This document shows positions 35,170 through 42,952 of a DNA stretch of 64,000 nucleotides, in pieces. Source of the DNA: Chryseobacterium shigense (GTDB taxonomy: Bacteria; Bacteroidota; Bacteroidia; Flavobacteriales; Weeksellaceae); NCBI RefSeq assembly GCF_014207845.1, contig NZ_JACHLC010000001.1, positions 1,860,001 through 1,924,000 on the forward strand. Reading direction: 5' to 3'. Numbering within the stretch: position 1 is the stretch's first letter; every line of letters starts with the position of its first letter. The position numbers were made by a program, and so were the translations under genes. The notes under the pieces are model-generated. The model saw only the letters and a list, made by a program, of their open reading frames with translations. It had not been told where the DNA came from and did not search any database.

Positions 35170-36228
35170 TTAGAACTTCATTACATCTTTTACTACTCCA
35201 TTTTTCTGGGTGTGTTGCAGCAATTCAGTTTCGATGAATGTCTTGATTTTTTCTTCAGATCCGTCATTCGGGAATAAAAGGTGAACATTTGCTCCTGCAT
35301 CTAATGTAAAAAATAACGCAAGACCGGTTTCCCGTCTGAAATCCCAGATTTTATTGATTACTTCCAGAGTTCCGGTTTTCATCAGGATAAAAGCTGGATC
35401 GCTCATCATCATCATGGCGTGAAGAGTAAGGGCTTCGTGTTCTACCAGTCTGATAAATTCTTCCATATTTCCGCTTTTAAGAATTTCCTTCATGGGAACA
35501 AAGTTTTCTCTGGCCTCCTGAAACCTTCTTTCTGCATATGGATTCGTGTTCATAAGACCATGTCCTACGGTTGAAGACACACTTTTCTGCCCTTCATGGA
35601 TCAGCAGAACCCAGTCATTGAAATTTTTAAATACATCATGAATTTCAGCAACAGGATATTTTACAGCAAACAAATCTGAACTTCCTTCTACCTCATCTGA
35701 TATTCCCCAGACTACCAATCCGTTGTATAAGCTTCTGCAGGCACTCCCGCTTCCCAGTCTCGCCAGAAAAGATGCTTTCCTTGATGATTCTTCTTCAGAC
35801 GGGTCTCCTGAAAAACCGGCATCCAGTTTCATCAGGCATTTGGCAATAGCACCAAACCCTGAAGCAGAGCTTGCAATCCCGGAACTGTGGGGGAAGGTAT
35901 TTTCTGTTTTGATGATATACTTTCCTTTCAATATCCACGGAAGATACTGTTCGATATTTTTAAAATATTTTTCTATTTTTTCAGCAAATTTTACTTCTTC
36001 ATTTCCAGCCAGGAAGGTTTGTACAGAAAACGGCTCATTGGCCAGGAATTCCATCGAAGTATTGGTCTTACAATGATTTAAAGTATAGCTGATGCTTGGG
36101 TTTGCAGGAATCTGGTTGTCGTATTTACCCCAGTATTTGATCAGGGCGATATTGGACGGACAGCTTTCCGAAACTGTCTGATTGTGTATGGTAAAATTTT
36201 GTTTTCCCAGAAATTCTTGTGTTGTCAT
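35170..36228 (-). CDS. mvaD: Diphosphomevalonate decarboxylase family protein (GHMP kinase fold)
   Basis: A 352-aa enzyme of the mevalonate pathway that yields isopentenyl diphosphate by ATP-dependent decarboxylation. Motifs: SNIALIKYWGKYDNQIPANP (about 25-44, with the substrate Lys/Tyr region), NTFPHSSGIASSASGFGAIA (about 110-129, the GHMP Ser-rich ATP loop) and ALFFTLDAGANVHLLFP (about 300-316, catalytic Asp). Decarboxylation of mevalonate 3,5-bisphosphate or related substrates cannot be excluded. It supplies building blocks for the prenyl synthase at 29250. Confidence 0.92.
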   Translation of the reverse strand: MTTQEFLGKQNFTIHNQTVSESCPSNIALIKYWGKYDNQIPANPSISYTLNHCKTNTSMEFLANEPFSVQTFLAGNEEVKFAEKIEKYFKNIEQYLPWILKGKYIIKTENTFPHSSGIASSASGFGAIAKCLMKLDAGFSGDPSEEESSRKASFLARLGSGSACRSLYNGLVVWGISDEVEGSSDLFAVKYPVAEIHDVFKNFNDWVLLIHEGQKSVSSTVGHGLMNTNPYAERRFQEARENFVPMKEILKSGNMEEFIRLVEHEALTLHAMMMMSDPAFILMKTGTLEVINKIWDFRRETGLALFFTLDAGANVHLLFPNDGSEEKIKTFIETELLQHTQKNGVVKDVMKF

Positions 36229-36256
36229 AGTCTAATTTAAAATGATAAAACTCTTT

Positions 36257-36384
36257 TCTAAACCACAAAAGACGCAAAAGAATTCTGAATACTTAAGTTA
36301 TTTTTCAAAGTGTTAAAACTTTTTTTACTGAAGTGTTCTAAAGTGTTTAAAAATAAAAAACTTTTGCTCCTTTTGTGGTTTAGA
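36257..36384. repeat. Inverted repeat (CTAAACCACAAAAG family)
   Basis: Arms 36257-36280 and 36361-36384 match at 22 of 24 positions and start TCTAAACCACAAAAG. The centre has several AAGTGTT words. No ORF. The CACAAAAG word also appears in the terminator at 39427-39466. Confidence 0.8.
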
Positions 36385-36396
36385 TTGTTCTATTTT

Positions 36397-38163
36397 TTAA
36401 TACATTTTTTCAATAATGTCTGCATATTTTTTAAGAACTACATTTCTTTTCACCTTCAAAGTTGGTGTAATTTCTCCGGTATTGATATCGAATTCGACTG
36501 GCATCAATGTAAACTTTTTCACTTTTTCATAATCTGCCAGGTGAACCTGTAGTTCTTTAATCTTTTCTTTGTATAAGTTAATAATCTTTTCGTTTTCAAC
36601 TGCTGCTTCCCAATTGGTAAACGGAATATTGTTTTTCTTCATAAAGTCCTGAAGAAACTCAAAATTAGGAACAATAAGAGCTGAAACAAACTGTCTTCCC
36701 TCCGCCACAAGCATAATCTGCTGGATAAAATTATTATTGGTCAGAAGATTTTCAATTTGCTGTGGTGCTATATATTTTCCGTTGGATGTTTTCATCAGAT
36801 CTTTGATACGGTCTGTGATAATCAGGTTTCCTTTATCATCAAATTTTCCGGCATCCCCGGTTTTGAACCATCCGTCTTCTGTAAAAACTTTCTGTGTTTC
36901 CTCCGGCCTGTTGTAATAACCTTTCATAATCCCGTTTCCTTTAGCCTGGATCTCATCTCCTTCACCGATACGGATTTCCACTCCCGGTAAAGGTTTACCG
37001 CTGGTTCCATGCTCAAAGTGCGTTAATGGGAAAAGGGTAAGGGTTGCTGTGGTTTCAGTCAGTCCATATCCTACTGTGATATGAATTCCCACCGAGTCAA
37101 AGAATTTTGTGACTTCCGGCGACAGGGATGCTCCACCACAAGGTAAGAACCATAGTCTTCCGCCCATTCTTTCTTTAATTTTACTGAAAACCAATGTTTC
37201 TGCAACAGATTGTTTCAGTTTTAATCCAAAAGGAACCGATTTTTCATTTCTTCTCAGTTCAGCGGTCTGCCATCCTGTTGCCAGTGCCCAGTCAAATATC
37301 TTTTTCTTGAATGATGAACCTTCTTCTGCTTTTTCCAAAACTCCGGCATATACTTTCTGGAAAAATCTCGGTACTGCACAAATCATGGTAGGCTTTACCT
37401 CTTCCAGAGCTTTGGCTATATTTTTAGGATCTTCCAGGAAATACACCCTTGCACCTCCGTATAAGCAAAGCAGGCTCCAGCTTCTTTCAAAAACGTGGGT
37501 AAGCGGAAGAAATGCCAGTGAAAGTTCTTCTTCAAAATTTTTAAACTTAAAAAACTCAAAATGGGAGTCAAAAGCCTTAATAAAATTTCCGTGGGTAAGC
37601 ATTACGCCTTTGGGTGTTCCTGTAGTTCCGGAAGTATAGATCAGGGTAGCTGTATCGTCATATTCTTTTTTACAGATCTCCAGCTTGGGAGAGGATTTTG
37701 CAATAAAGTCTTCAAGGTAAAAGCTGTTAAATTCTTTTTTGATCCAAACGGCTTTTTTGGAAACGATAATGGTCTCCAACTGGTTTTCCTCCTTGTGTAA
37801 AACACTCAGACACGCATCATATTGCTCCTGATTGCCCACAAGCACAACTTTTGCTGAAGAATCATTGATGATATATTCTGCCTGCTCCGCATTATTGGTT
37901 GAATAAACAGGGACAGTAACAGCGCCTACAGCCATTGAAGCCAGGTCGAAGATCATCCATTCAGAGGAATTATCTGCATAAATGGCCACTTTATCATTTT
38001 CCTGAACACCTGCATTTTTCAGTGCATTAGCTGTTTTAAAAACGATCTCACCGAATTTTTTCCAGCTCAGCTCTTTCCATGCTTCTTTCTTTTTAAAACC
38101 TATCGCTGATTTTACAGGATGCTTTTCTACATTTTTAAGGATAATTGCTGCTGCAAGATTCAT
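36397..38163 (-). CDS. Long-chain acyl-CoA synthetase (AMP-forming)
   Basis: A 588-aa adenylate-forming enzyme. P-loop LIYTSGTTGTPKGVMLTHGN (about 173-192), gate motif AVPRFFQKVYAGV, VGYGLTETTATLTLFP (about 371-386), DGWFKTGDAG (about 427-436) and DRIKDLMKTSNGKYIAPQQI (about 444-463) follow the FadD/FACS order. It activates fatty acids with ATP and CoA; chain length is undefined. It overlaps by 4 bp with the upstream epimerase-like gene, so the two are translationally coupled. Confidence 0.93.
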   Translation of the reverse strand: MNLAAAIILKNVEKHPVKSAIGFKKKEAWKELSWKKFGEIVFKTANALKNAGVQENDKVAIYADNSSEWMIFDLASMAVGAVTVPVYSTNNAEQAEYIINDSSAKVVLVGNQEQYDACLSVLHKEENQLETIIVSKKAVWIKKEFNSFYLEDFIAKSSPKLEICKKEYDDTATLIYTSGTTGTPKGVMLTHGNFIKAFDSHFEFFKFKNFEEELSLAFLPLTHVFERSWSLLCLYGGARVYFLEDPKNIAKALEEVKPTMICAVPRFFQKVYAGVLEKAEEGSSFKKKIFDWALATGWQTAELRRNEKSVPFGLKLKQSVAETLVFSKIKERMGGRLWFLPCGGASLSPEVTKFFDSVGIHITVGYGLTETTATLTLFPLTHFEHGTSGKPLPGVEIRIGEGDEIQAKGNGIMKGYYNRPEETQKVFTEDGWFKTGDAGKFDDKGNLIITDRIKDLMKTSNGKYIAPQQIENLLTNNNFIQQIMLVAEGRQFVSALIVPNFEFLQDFMKKNNIPFTNWEAAVENEKIINLYKEKIKELQVHLADYEKVKKFTLMPVEFDINTGEITPTLKVKRNVVLKKYADIIEKMY

Positions 38164-39173
38164 GAATTCAGCTTTTTGTCGTTAATATAATGGTTAAGAT
38201 GAAAATCAATACTGTCTTTCACAGGAATAAACTGATAATCAAGCTTTTCTTTAATTTTTTGATTGGAAATGGTGTTAAGTGCCGATATAGATTCAATATT
38301 TGATTTGGTAATGATTCTCAGCTTCGGAATCAGCCAGCCGAAAAGGATATTGGCCAGTCTTCCCAAATTCAGTTGAAATTTTGTAAGGATTTTTGCCTCT
38401 TTCAGACCAAGTTTTGATCTGATCTGTTTTCCAAGTTCCGCATATCTTTTATTTTCGGAAATAAGGATAAAACGTTCTCCAAAAGCATTTTTTTCCATCA
38501 GTTCAATAGAAATTTCAGCAACATCTCTCACGTCTACATAACTTGTTCCACCGGAAAATGTAAAGCTGTTTTTTTCAAAAGTGGGAAAAATATCTCCGCT
38601 GCTCTGCCCCCAGTTCCCGCTTCCGATAATCATTCCGGGATTTACAATTATTGTATTTAAACCTTCGGCAGAAGCTCTCCAGACTTCCATTTCAGCAAGG
38701 TGTTTGGAAACAGCATAGGCGGAATGTTCTTCTTTGGAGTTAAATTCCGAGTTCTCGTCCAGCTCACCTTTTTCATTAAAAATATCCAGAACGGCAATGG
38801 TACTTACATGAAGAAATTTTTTCACTCCCGAGCCTTCACAGGCAAATAACAGGTTTTCTGTACCTTTTATATTGGTATGGTACAGTTCTTTTTCATCATG
38901 AGGATGAAAGCTTACTTTTGCGGCACAGTGATAAACCTCATCTATACCCTTTAATGCATTCTGCAGAGAATCAAGGTCATCAAAATCTACATCCACCCAT
39001 TCGATTTTATTAAAAAAATCATCAGGAGTCTCTGTATAGAAGCCGTAAGAATGTCTTACATCGTTTAAATTGCTGCCCGGTCTTTTGGAAGCACGCACGT
39101 TTTTCCCTTTTTTAAGAAGTTCCAAAACGATTACCCTTCCCAGAATTCCGGTCGCACCTGTTACAAAAATCAT
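38160..39173 (-). CDS. NAD(P)-dependent epimerase/dehydratase (extended SDR)
   Basis: A 337-aa extended short-chain dehydrogenase: Rossmann loop MIFVTGATGILGRVIVLELL (TGATGILG, about 5-12), YHCAAKVSFHPHDEKELYHT (about 91-110) and the catalytic Tyr-Lys pair in HSAYAVSKHLAEMEVWR (YxxxK). SGGTSYVDVRDVAEI in the middle is typical of the 3-beta-HSD/DFR-like group. The coupling to the acyl-CoA synthetase (4-bp overlap) suggests a lipid- or acyl-linked substrate (inference). The specific reaction is unknown. Confidence 0.85.
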   Translation of the reverse strand: MIFVTGATGILGRVIVLELLKKGKNVRASKRPGSNLNDVRHSYGFYTETPDDFFNKIEWVDVDFDDLDSLQNALKGIDEVYHCAAKVSFHPHDEKELYHTNIKGTENLLFACEGSGVKKFLHVSTIAVLDIFNEKGELDENSEFNSKEEHSAYAVSKHLAEMEVWRASAEGLNTIIVNPGMIIGSGNWGQSSGDIFPTFEKNSFTFSGGTSYVDVRDVAEISIELMEKNAFGERFILISENKRYAELGKQIRSKLGLKEAKILTKFQLNLGRLANILFGWLIPKLRIITKSNIESISALNTISNQKIKEKLDYQFIPVKDSIDFHLNHYINDKKLNS

Positions 39174-39341
39174 TAATTATTTACTTGATTGCTGACTAAA
39201 ATATAACAATATTTCCTATCCGGCAATTCTTCTTTTTCCTGTAAAGATTCTATGAAAAACTACCTGTGCAAATTTGCGATTTTTAAAGCAGAATTCCGCC
39301 TAATTTAACCAATATTATTAAAAAGCCGGCGAATCTGAATT
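39174..39341. other. Gap without a gene before repeat copy 2
   Basis: About 170 bp of AT-rich sequence upstream of the 38160 gene, with no recognised -7 element, ORF or RNA. The rest of the intergenic space is taken by a repeat and a terminator. Confidence 0.45.
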
Positions 39342-39395
39342 CCCCTCCTTTGGAGGGGTGGCGAAAATTCAAAGAATTTTTGACGGGGTGGTTCA
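39342..39395 (+). repeat. Dispersed intergenic repeat, copy 2 (two adjacent hairpins)
   Basis: Nearly identical to 4285-4338. It has the full hairpin CCCCTCC-TTT-GGAGGGG, then GTGGC and the hairpin AAAATTC-AAA-GAATTTT, then GACGGGGTGGTTCA. Confidence 0.88.
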
Positions 39396-39426
39396 AAAAC
39401 AGTCCATTTTAAATCATAAAAAACGG

Positions 39427-39466
39427 AAAAGTCACAAAAGTGTTTTTAAACACTTTTGTGACTTTT
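39427..39466 (-). terminator. Terminator of the graspetide operon
   Basis: A 20-bp inverted repeat (39427-39446 with 39447-39466; the effective loop is the central TTTTTAAA) followed on the minus strand by a T run, 23 nt after the mvdD-like stop. It also carries CACAAAAG words shared with 36257-36384. Confidence 0.9.
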
Positions 39467-39488
39467 GTTGTAATAGCTATAATGTTTT

Positions 39489-40493
39489 TTAAGCCATAAC
39501 CATATTATTTCTTCTTGGAGCTTTATCGCAGAGAACATCCGCGATGCTTTTGGAGATTAGGTTTCCTTCCGTCAGGTTATCCAGCCAGAAAAATTCTCCT
39601 GCAGCATTGATCTCTATGAAATAATATTCGTCTTCAGGGGAAACAATAATATCTATTGCACCATAATCTACATTATAAATATCTAAAAGTTCCAGAAGTT
39701 TTGCTTCAATATCAGCAGGAAGTTCAGTTCTGACCCATTTAGAGAGTAGATTGACTCCGTCTTTTCTCCAGTCTACTTTGGCATCCTCAGATTGCTGGGA
39801 ATCTATTTCGAAGGCGTAAACATCCTGTCCTACAACAGTAACCCTAAGCTCTTTTTTCTTTTCAATCTTCTTTTGGAACTGCATCGGGCAATATACCAGT
39901 GTATCCAGTTCTTCCAACTTATCTTCGCTCACGACATTGGTGAAAACCACGCTTTCCACCCCGTCTTCATAAATGGCAAAGCCGGTTTGCATTTTAGCGA
40001 CTACATTTTGATGTTTAAGGATAAACTGTCTTGCTTCTTCGGGATTATTTGTTATGCAGGTTTCGGGAATTTTAAGGCCTAATTTAACGGCAAGTTTAAG
40101 CTGTTCTTCCTTACTGTCCAGCCTTCTGTAAACTCCCGGCTTCCCTAATGCATAAGCATCTACAGATTCTATAAACCCGAAAAGTGTATTCCGGATCTCG
40201 CCCATTGCGGCTCCATAGAATTTTTTATCCATCTCTTCTTTTACTCCATTTCCGATGTTGTAAGCTCTTCGGTACCAAACTGCGGCAATATCGTCTACAC
40301 GGTATTTCGTGTCTTTGGTTTCAAGAGTACTTATCCATTCTCCATCCTGATAAATGGTTGACAGTTTATTTTGTATAGGATACAGATCCACATCAAAACG
40401 GATGACTTCGCAGCCATTCTTTTCAATGTATTCCGTTACTTTTTCGATTGAGAAATTATCCTGGGTATAGGTAATAATTAATATTTTATTCAT
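39489..40493 (-). CDS. mvdD: MvdD-type ATP-grasp ligase (omega-ester forming graspetide maturase)
   Basis: A 334-aa ATP-grasp enzyme. It has the MvdD-like N-terminus KILIITYTQDNFSIEKVTEY (about 3-22), VWYRRAYNIG (about 72-81), VVAKMQTGFAIYEDGVESVV (about 164-183) and the metal-binding end YYFIEINAAGEFFWLDNL (about 293-310). In microviridin synthesis MvdD makes two lactones between core Thr/Ser and Asp/Glu; this gene's similarity and position suggest the same role on the precursors at 41526 and 41799. Its ATG overlaps the mvdC-like stop by 4 bp. Whether it accepts the Asp-rich cores here is untested. Confidence 0.9.
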   Translation of the reverse strand: MNKILIITYTQDNFSIEKVTEYIEKNGCEVIRFDVDLYPIQNKLSTIYQDGEWISTLETKDTKYRVDDIAAVWYRRAYNIGNGVKEEMDKKFYGAAMGEIRNTLFGFIESVDAYALGKPGVYRRLDSKEEQLKLAVKLGLKIPETCITNNPEEARQFILKHQNVVAKMQTGFAIYEDGVESVVFTNVVSEDKLEELDTLVYCPMQFQKKIEKKKELRVTVVGQDVYAFEIDSQQSEDAKVDWRKDGVNLLSKWVRTELPADIEAKLLELLDIYNVDYGAIDIIVSPEDEYYFIEINAAGEFFWLDNLTEGNLISKSIADVLCDKAPRRNNMVMA

Positions 40494-41443
40494 GGATTAT
40501 TGATTCTTTTTATAAGGTTATCGGCAATTCTTTCTGCGATGGGAAAACCAAGCTCTTTCTGAAGCATTCCCCATTCTCCCTGAGGATTTACTTCAAGGAA
40601 ATAATATTCCCCATTCTTTCCTTTAATCATGTCTATAGCTCCGATGTAAAGTCCCATTTTTTTCATCATGTAAGAAAGCCCGGTTTTTACATTTTCCGGA
40701 AGTTCATAGGCTGTCCAGACGTAATCTCCCTGCGCCAGTCTCCAGTCTGCATTTTCGCTGTTATTGATCTTTCCTGCAAAAAACTCCCCGGCTATATAGA
40801 CAATTCTTAATTCATATTCTTTGTCAATATAGGGTTGAAAGATCATCGGACAGTAAGCAATATCTGAAATATGTTCAAGGGTATCTTCTTCAATGATCAT
40901 GGTTGAGATAAGATTTTCCCCGTTCATGGTCTTTGCGGTAAGGCTGTGAAGTTTTGCCACTGCTTTTCCATCGCAAAATTCATAAAAAAAGGCCTTAATC
41001 TTCTCAGCATCATTTGAAAAAATGGTTTTTGGAATGGTTAAATTACTTTCTTTGGCCAGTTTCAGCTGAAGCATTTTATTACCATCGATCTTTCTTTCGT
41101 TTTCATAAGGATTGATCCAGGGAACATCTTCTAAAATGGTGATCAGGTTATACCGGAGGTTTCCGTACCCGCTCAGGAATACTTTTTTATACTCTTCATC
41201 CAGTTCTTCAGGAGTACTTATTCCCCATGCCTTTCTGTGCCATACTCCTTTAATATCTTTAGAATGAATGGTATTTCCGAATTCATCTGTAAGTTCAAAA
41301 GAATCTTCACTGACACTGATTTTCTGAAAATGATTTATCCGGTCAGAATTCAGTCTGAAGTACTGAATATTTTTAGAAGCCAGATAGTCAAAAAACAGAT
41401 CGATATTATAAAAATCGTTTGAGTGGGTAATGCAGAGGATCAT
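40490..41443 (-). CDS. mvdC: MvdC-type ATP-grasp ligase (omega-amide forming graspetide maturase)
   Basis: A 317-aa ATP-grasp enzyme, paralogous to the downstream gene. It begins MILCITHSNDFYNIDLFFDY, then GVWHRKAWGISTPEEL (about 66-81), MIFQPYIDKEYELRIVYI (about 199-216), NADWRLAQGDYVW and the terminal YYFLEVNPQGEWGML (about 284-298). In characterised microviridin clusters MvdC forms the lactam between the core Lys and a Glu after MvdD has acted. Its start lies 16 nt after a terminator-like hairpin, so expression should be lower than that of the precursors. Confidence 0.9.
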   Translation of the reverse strand: MILCITHSNDFYNIDLFFDYLASKNIQYFRLNSDRINHFQKISVSEDSFELTDEFGNTIHSKDIKGVWHRKAWGISTPEELDEEYKKVFLSGYGNLRYNLITILEDVPWINPYENERKIDGNKMLQLKLAKESNLTIPKTIFSNDAEKIKAFFYEFCDGKAVAKLHSLTAKTMNGENLISTMIIEEDTLEHISDIAYCPMIFQPYIDKEYELRIVYIAGEFFAGKINNSENADWRLAQGDYVWTAYELPENVKTGLSYMMKKMGLYIGAIDMIKGKNGEYYFLEVNPQGEWGMLQKELGFPIAERIADNLIKRINNP

Positions 41444-41458
41444 TTGCCGGTTTTTATT

Positions 41459-41489
41459 AAAAAAGGAAACTTAATGGTAAGTTTCCTTT
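41459..41489 (-). terminator. Terminator-like hairpin between precursor and ligase genes
   Basis: A perfect 12-bp stem (41462-41473 with 41478-41489), ATGG loop, followed on the minus strand by six T, 16 nt before the mvdC-like ATG and 36 nt after the second precursor's stop. It probably stops most transcripts, leaving precursor mRNA in excess. Confidence 0.85.
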
Positions 41490-41525
41490 GGTATGATTGT
41501 ATTAATACGATTAATAAGTCACGTC

Positions 41526-41756
41526 TTAATCCAGTTGAACAACAGGAGCATCGTCATCTCCGTCAGATGGATATTTCATTGTGTGCATCATGTCGTCTTT
41601 AGGGGAAGTCACCACATCAATAGACGGCTTGGTGATTGAATCCTGCAAAGCATTGGTAATGACACCTGTTCCTCCTTTAACAGTTTCAGGATCTTTAAGC
41701 TGCTTTTCCAGGAATGATGCAAAAAACGGCTTCTTTTTTGAATTTTTGTCTTTCAT
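41526..41756 (-). CDS. Microviridin-type graspetide precursor peptide 1
   Basis: A 76-aa precursor. The leader has KKPFFASFLEKQ (about 8-19), the helix recognised by graspetide ligases, then KDPETVKGG (Gly28-Gly29). The core region is TMKYPSDGDDDAPVVQLD (59-76). TxKYPSD is the conserved microviridin core: Thr59 and Ser64 are candidate ester donors, Lys61 the amide donor, and Asp65, Asp67 and Asp68 candidate acceptors. The usual aromatic after PSD is Gly, and both later acceptors are Asp. Met60 is at the position that sets protease specificity in microviridins. Start: first ATG, with a Lys-rich N-terminus like peptide 2. Confidence 0.9.
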   Translation of the reverse strand: MKDKNSKKKPFFASFLEKQLKDPETVKGGTGVITNALQDSITKPSIDVVTSPKDDMMHTMKYPSDGDDDAPVVQLD

Positions 41757-41798
41757 AATAATTTAGTTTTGGTTGATGATTTTCTTTATAGTTCTGAC

Positions 41799-42044
41799 TT
41801 ACAAAATATCTATCTCTCCGGACTCATCACTGTCGGACGGGTACTTCATTGTTACCACCTGGTCTTTTAACGGTGTGGTAGCATTATCAAGAAACGGTGA
41901 TGTGGTAACAACATCTCTTGCCGGTACGGTAAGAACATCTGTGGTAGGTGTAGTAACTGTACCTCCCTGAATTTTCTCAGGATCATTGATCTGTTTTTCT
42001 AAAAACGAAGCAAAGAACGGTTTTTTTGAGTTTTTCTTTTCCAT
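41799..42044 (-). CDS. Microviridin-type graspetide precursor peptide 2
   Basis: An 81-aa precursor with leader KKPFFASFLEKQ (7-18), DPEKIQGG (Gly27-Gly28) and core TMKYPSDSDESGEIDIL (65-81). Candidate ring residues are Thr65, Lys67, Ser70, Asp71, Asp73 and Glu74; here the last acceptor is Glu as in microviridins, but the first is Asp. Between leader and core the motif DVxT occurs twice (DVLTVP 36-41, DVVTTSP 44-50), and DVVTSP also occurs in peptide 1. It is the first gene of the operon; a weak -7 element lies about 30 nt upstream. Confidence 0.9.
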   Translation of the reverse strand: MEKKNSKKPFFASFLEKQINDPEKIQGGTVTTPTTDVLTVPARDVVTTSPFLDNATTPLKDQVVTMKYPSDSDESGEIDIL

Positions 42045-42073
42045 AAGGTATTATATTTAGTTTTTATGTAAAA

Positions 42074-42081
42074 CTAAAGTA
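42074..42081 (-). promoter_or_regulatory. Weak -7 element (TACTTTAG) for the graspetide operon
   Basis: TACTTTAG on the minus strand differs from TAnnTTTG in one base and ends 29 nt before the first precursor's ATG. It is the best match in the gap, but weak. Confidence 0.3.
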
Positions 42082-42160
42082 CAAAAAATTCAATACCCGG
42101 GGAAATAATATATTGTATTTAAGAAAATTTTAACTTAAACAACAAAAAGACAGAATTAAA

Positions 42161-42946
42161 TTAATTCAAACCTAAAAAATCCTTAACAACTATTGCAAAA
42201 TCAACCGGATTTTCTGCCTGCACCCAATGTCCGGCATTTTTTACCGTAACAATCTTAGCTTTTGGAAACTGCTGCTTGATTCCATATTCATCCTGCGGGA
42301 GGATATAATTTGATTTTTCACCTGCGATAAACAGGGAATCACCTTCGAAAACTCCAAATTTCACTGCATTGGAAACAAATTCGTTATATTTTTCAGATAA
42401 AGTTTTAAGGTTGAATCTCCAGTTCAGCTTTTTATTATCATCCCAATACAGGTTTTTTGCTAAAAACTGGATAGTAGATTTTTCAGGAATATACTGACTT
42501 AATATAGCCTCAACATCTCCTCTTGAACTAACCGTATTGAAGTCTACCGTTTCAAGGGCTTTGATAATTCCCTGATGATGCGGAGGATAAGCTTTTGGAG
42601 AAATATCTACCACAATAAGCTTTTCAACTCTTTCAGGGTATTTCAGGGCGAACTGCATGACTGCTTTTCCACCCAGGGAATGTCCCAGAACATGGGCTTT
42701 CTGAATACCGTAATGATCCATATAACGGGCAATATCATCGGCCAGGTCATCATGGGTCATGCTTTCGGAATGAAAGCTTCTGCCGTGATTTCTCAAGTCT
42801 ATTAAATGAACCGGAAGGTATTCGCCCAGGTCTTTTCCAAAGGTTCCCCAGTTGTCAAGCATTCCAAAAAGTCCGTGGAATACAAGAAGCGGCGTAACGG
42901 TAAGGTTTTCGCCGAATATTTTTGAATTAAGTATGTTATTATCCAT
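42161..42946 (-). CDS. Alpha/beta hydrolase, YbfF-like esterase
   Basis: A 261-aa hydrolase. It shows LLVFHGLFGMLDNWGTFGK (HGLFG, about 21-39), HLIDLRNHGRSFHSESM (about 48-64), nucleophile VLGHSLGGKAVM (Ser about 93), VVDISPKAYPPHH and the catalytic His in NAGHWVQAENPV. This order, including DLRNHGRS, is that of the YbfF/ABHD11 esterase group. The physiological substrate is unknown. It is 6 nt from the upstream hypothetical gene; its 3' end is 116 nt from the graspetide operon start. Confidence 0.88.
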   Translation of the reverse strand: MDNNILNSKIFGENLTVTPLLVFHGLFGMLDNWGTFGKDLGEYLPVHLIDLRNHGRSFHSESMTHDDLADDIARYMDHYGIQKAHVLGHSLGGKAVMQFALKYPERVEKLIVVDISPKAYPPHHQGIIKALETVDFNTVSSRGDVEAILSQYIPEKSTIQFLAKNLYWDDNKKLNWRFNLKTLSEKYNEFVSNAVKFGVFEGDSLFIAGEKSNYILPQDEYGIKQQFPKAKIVTVKNAGHWVQAENPVDFAIVVKDFLGLN

Positions 42947-42952
42947 AATGTA

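Noticed and set aside
41581..41970. Plus-strand open frames opposite the precursor genes
   Set aside because: They are antisense to precursors with recognised leader and core motifs; composition follows from the opposite strand.
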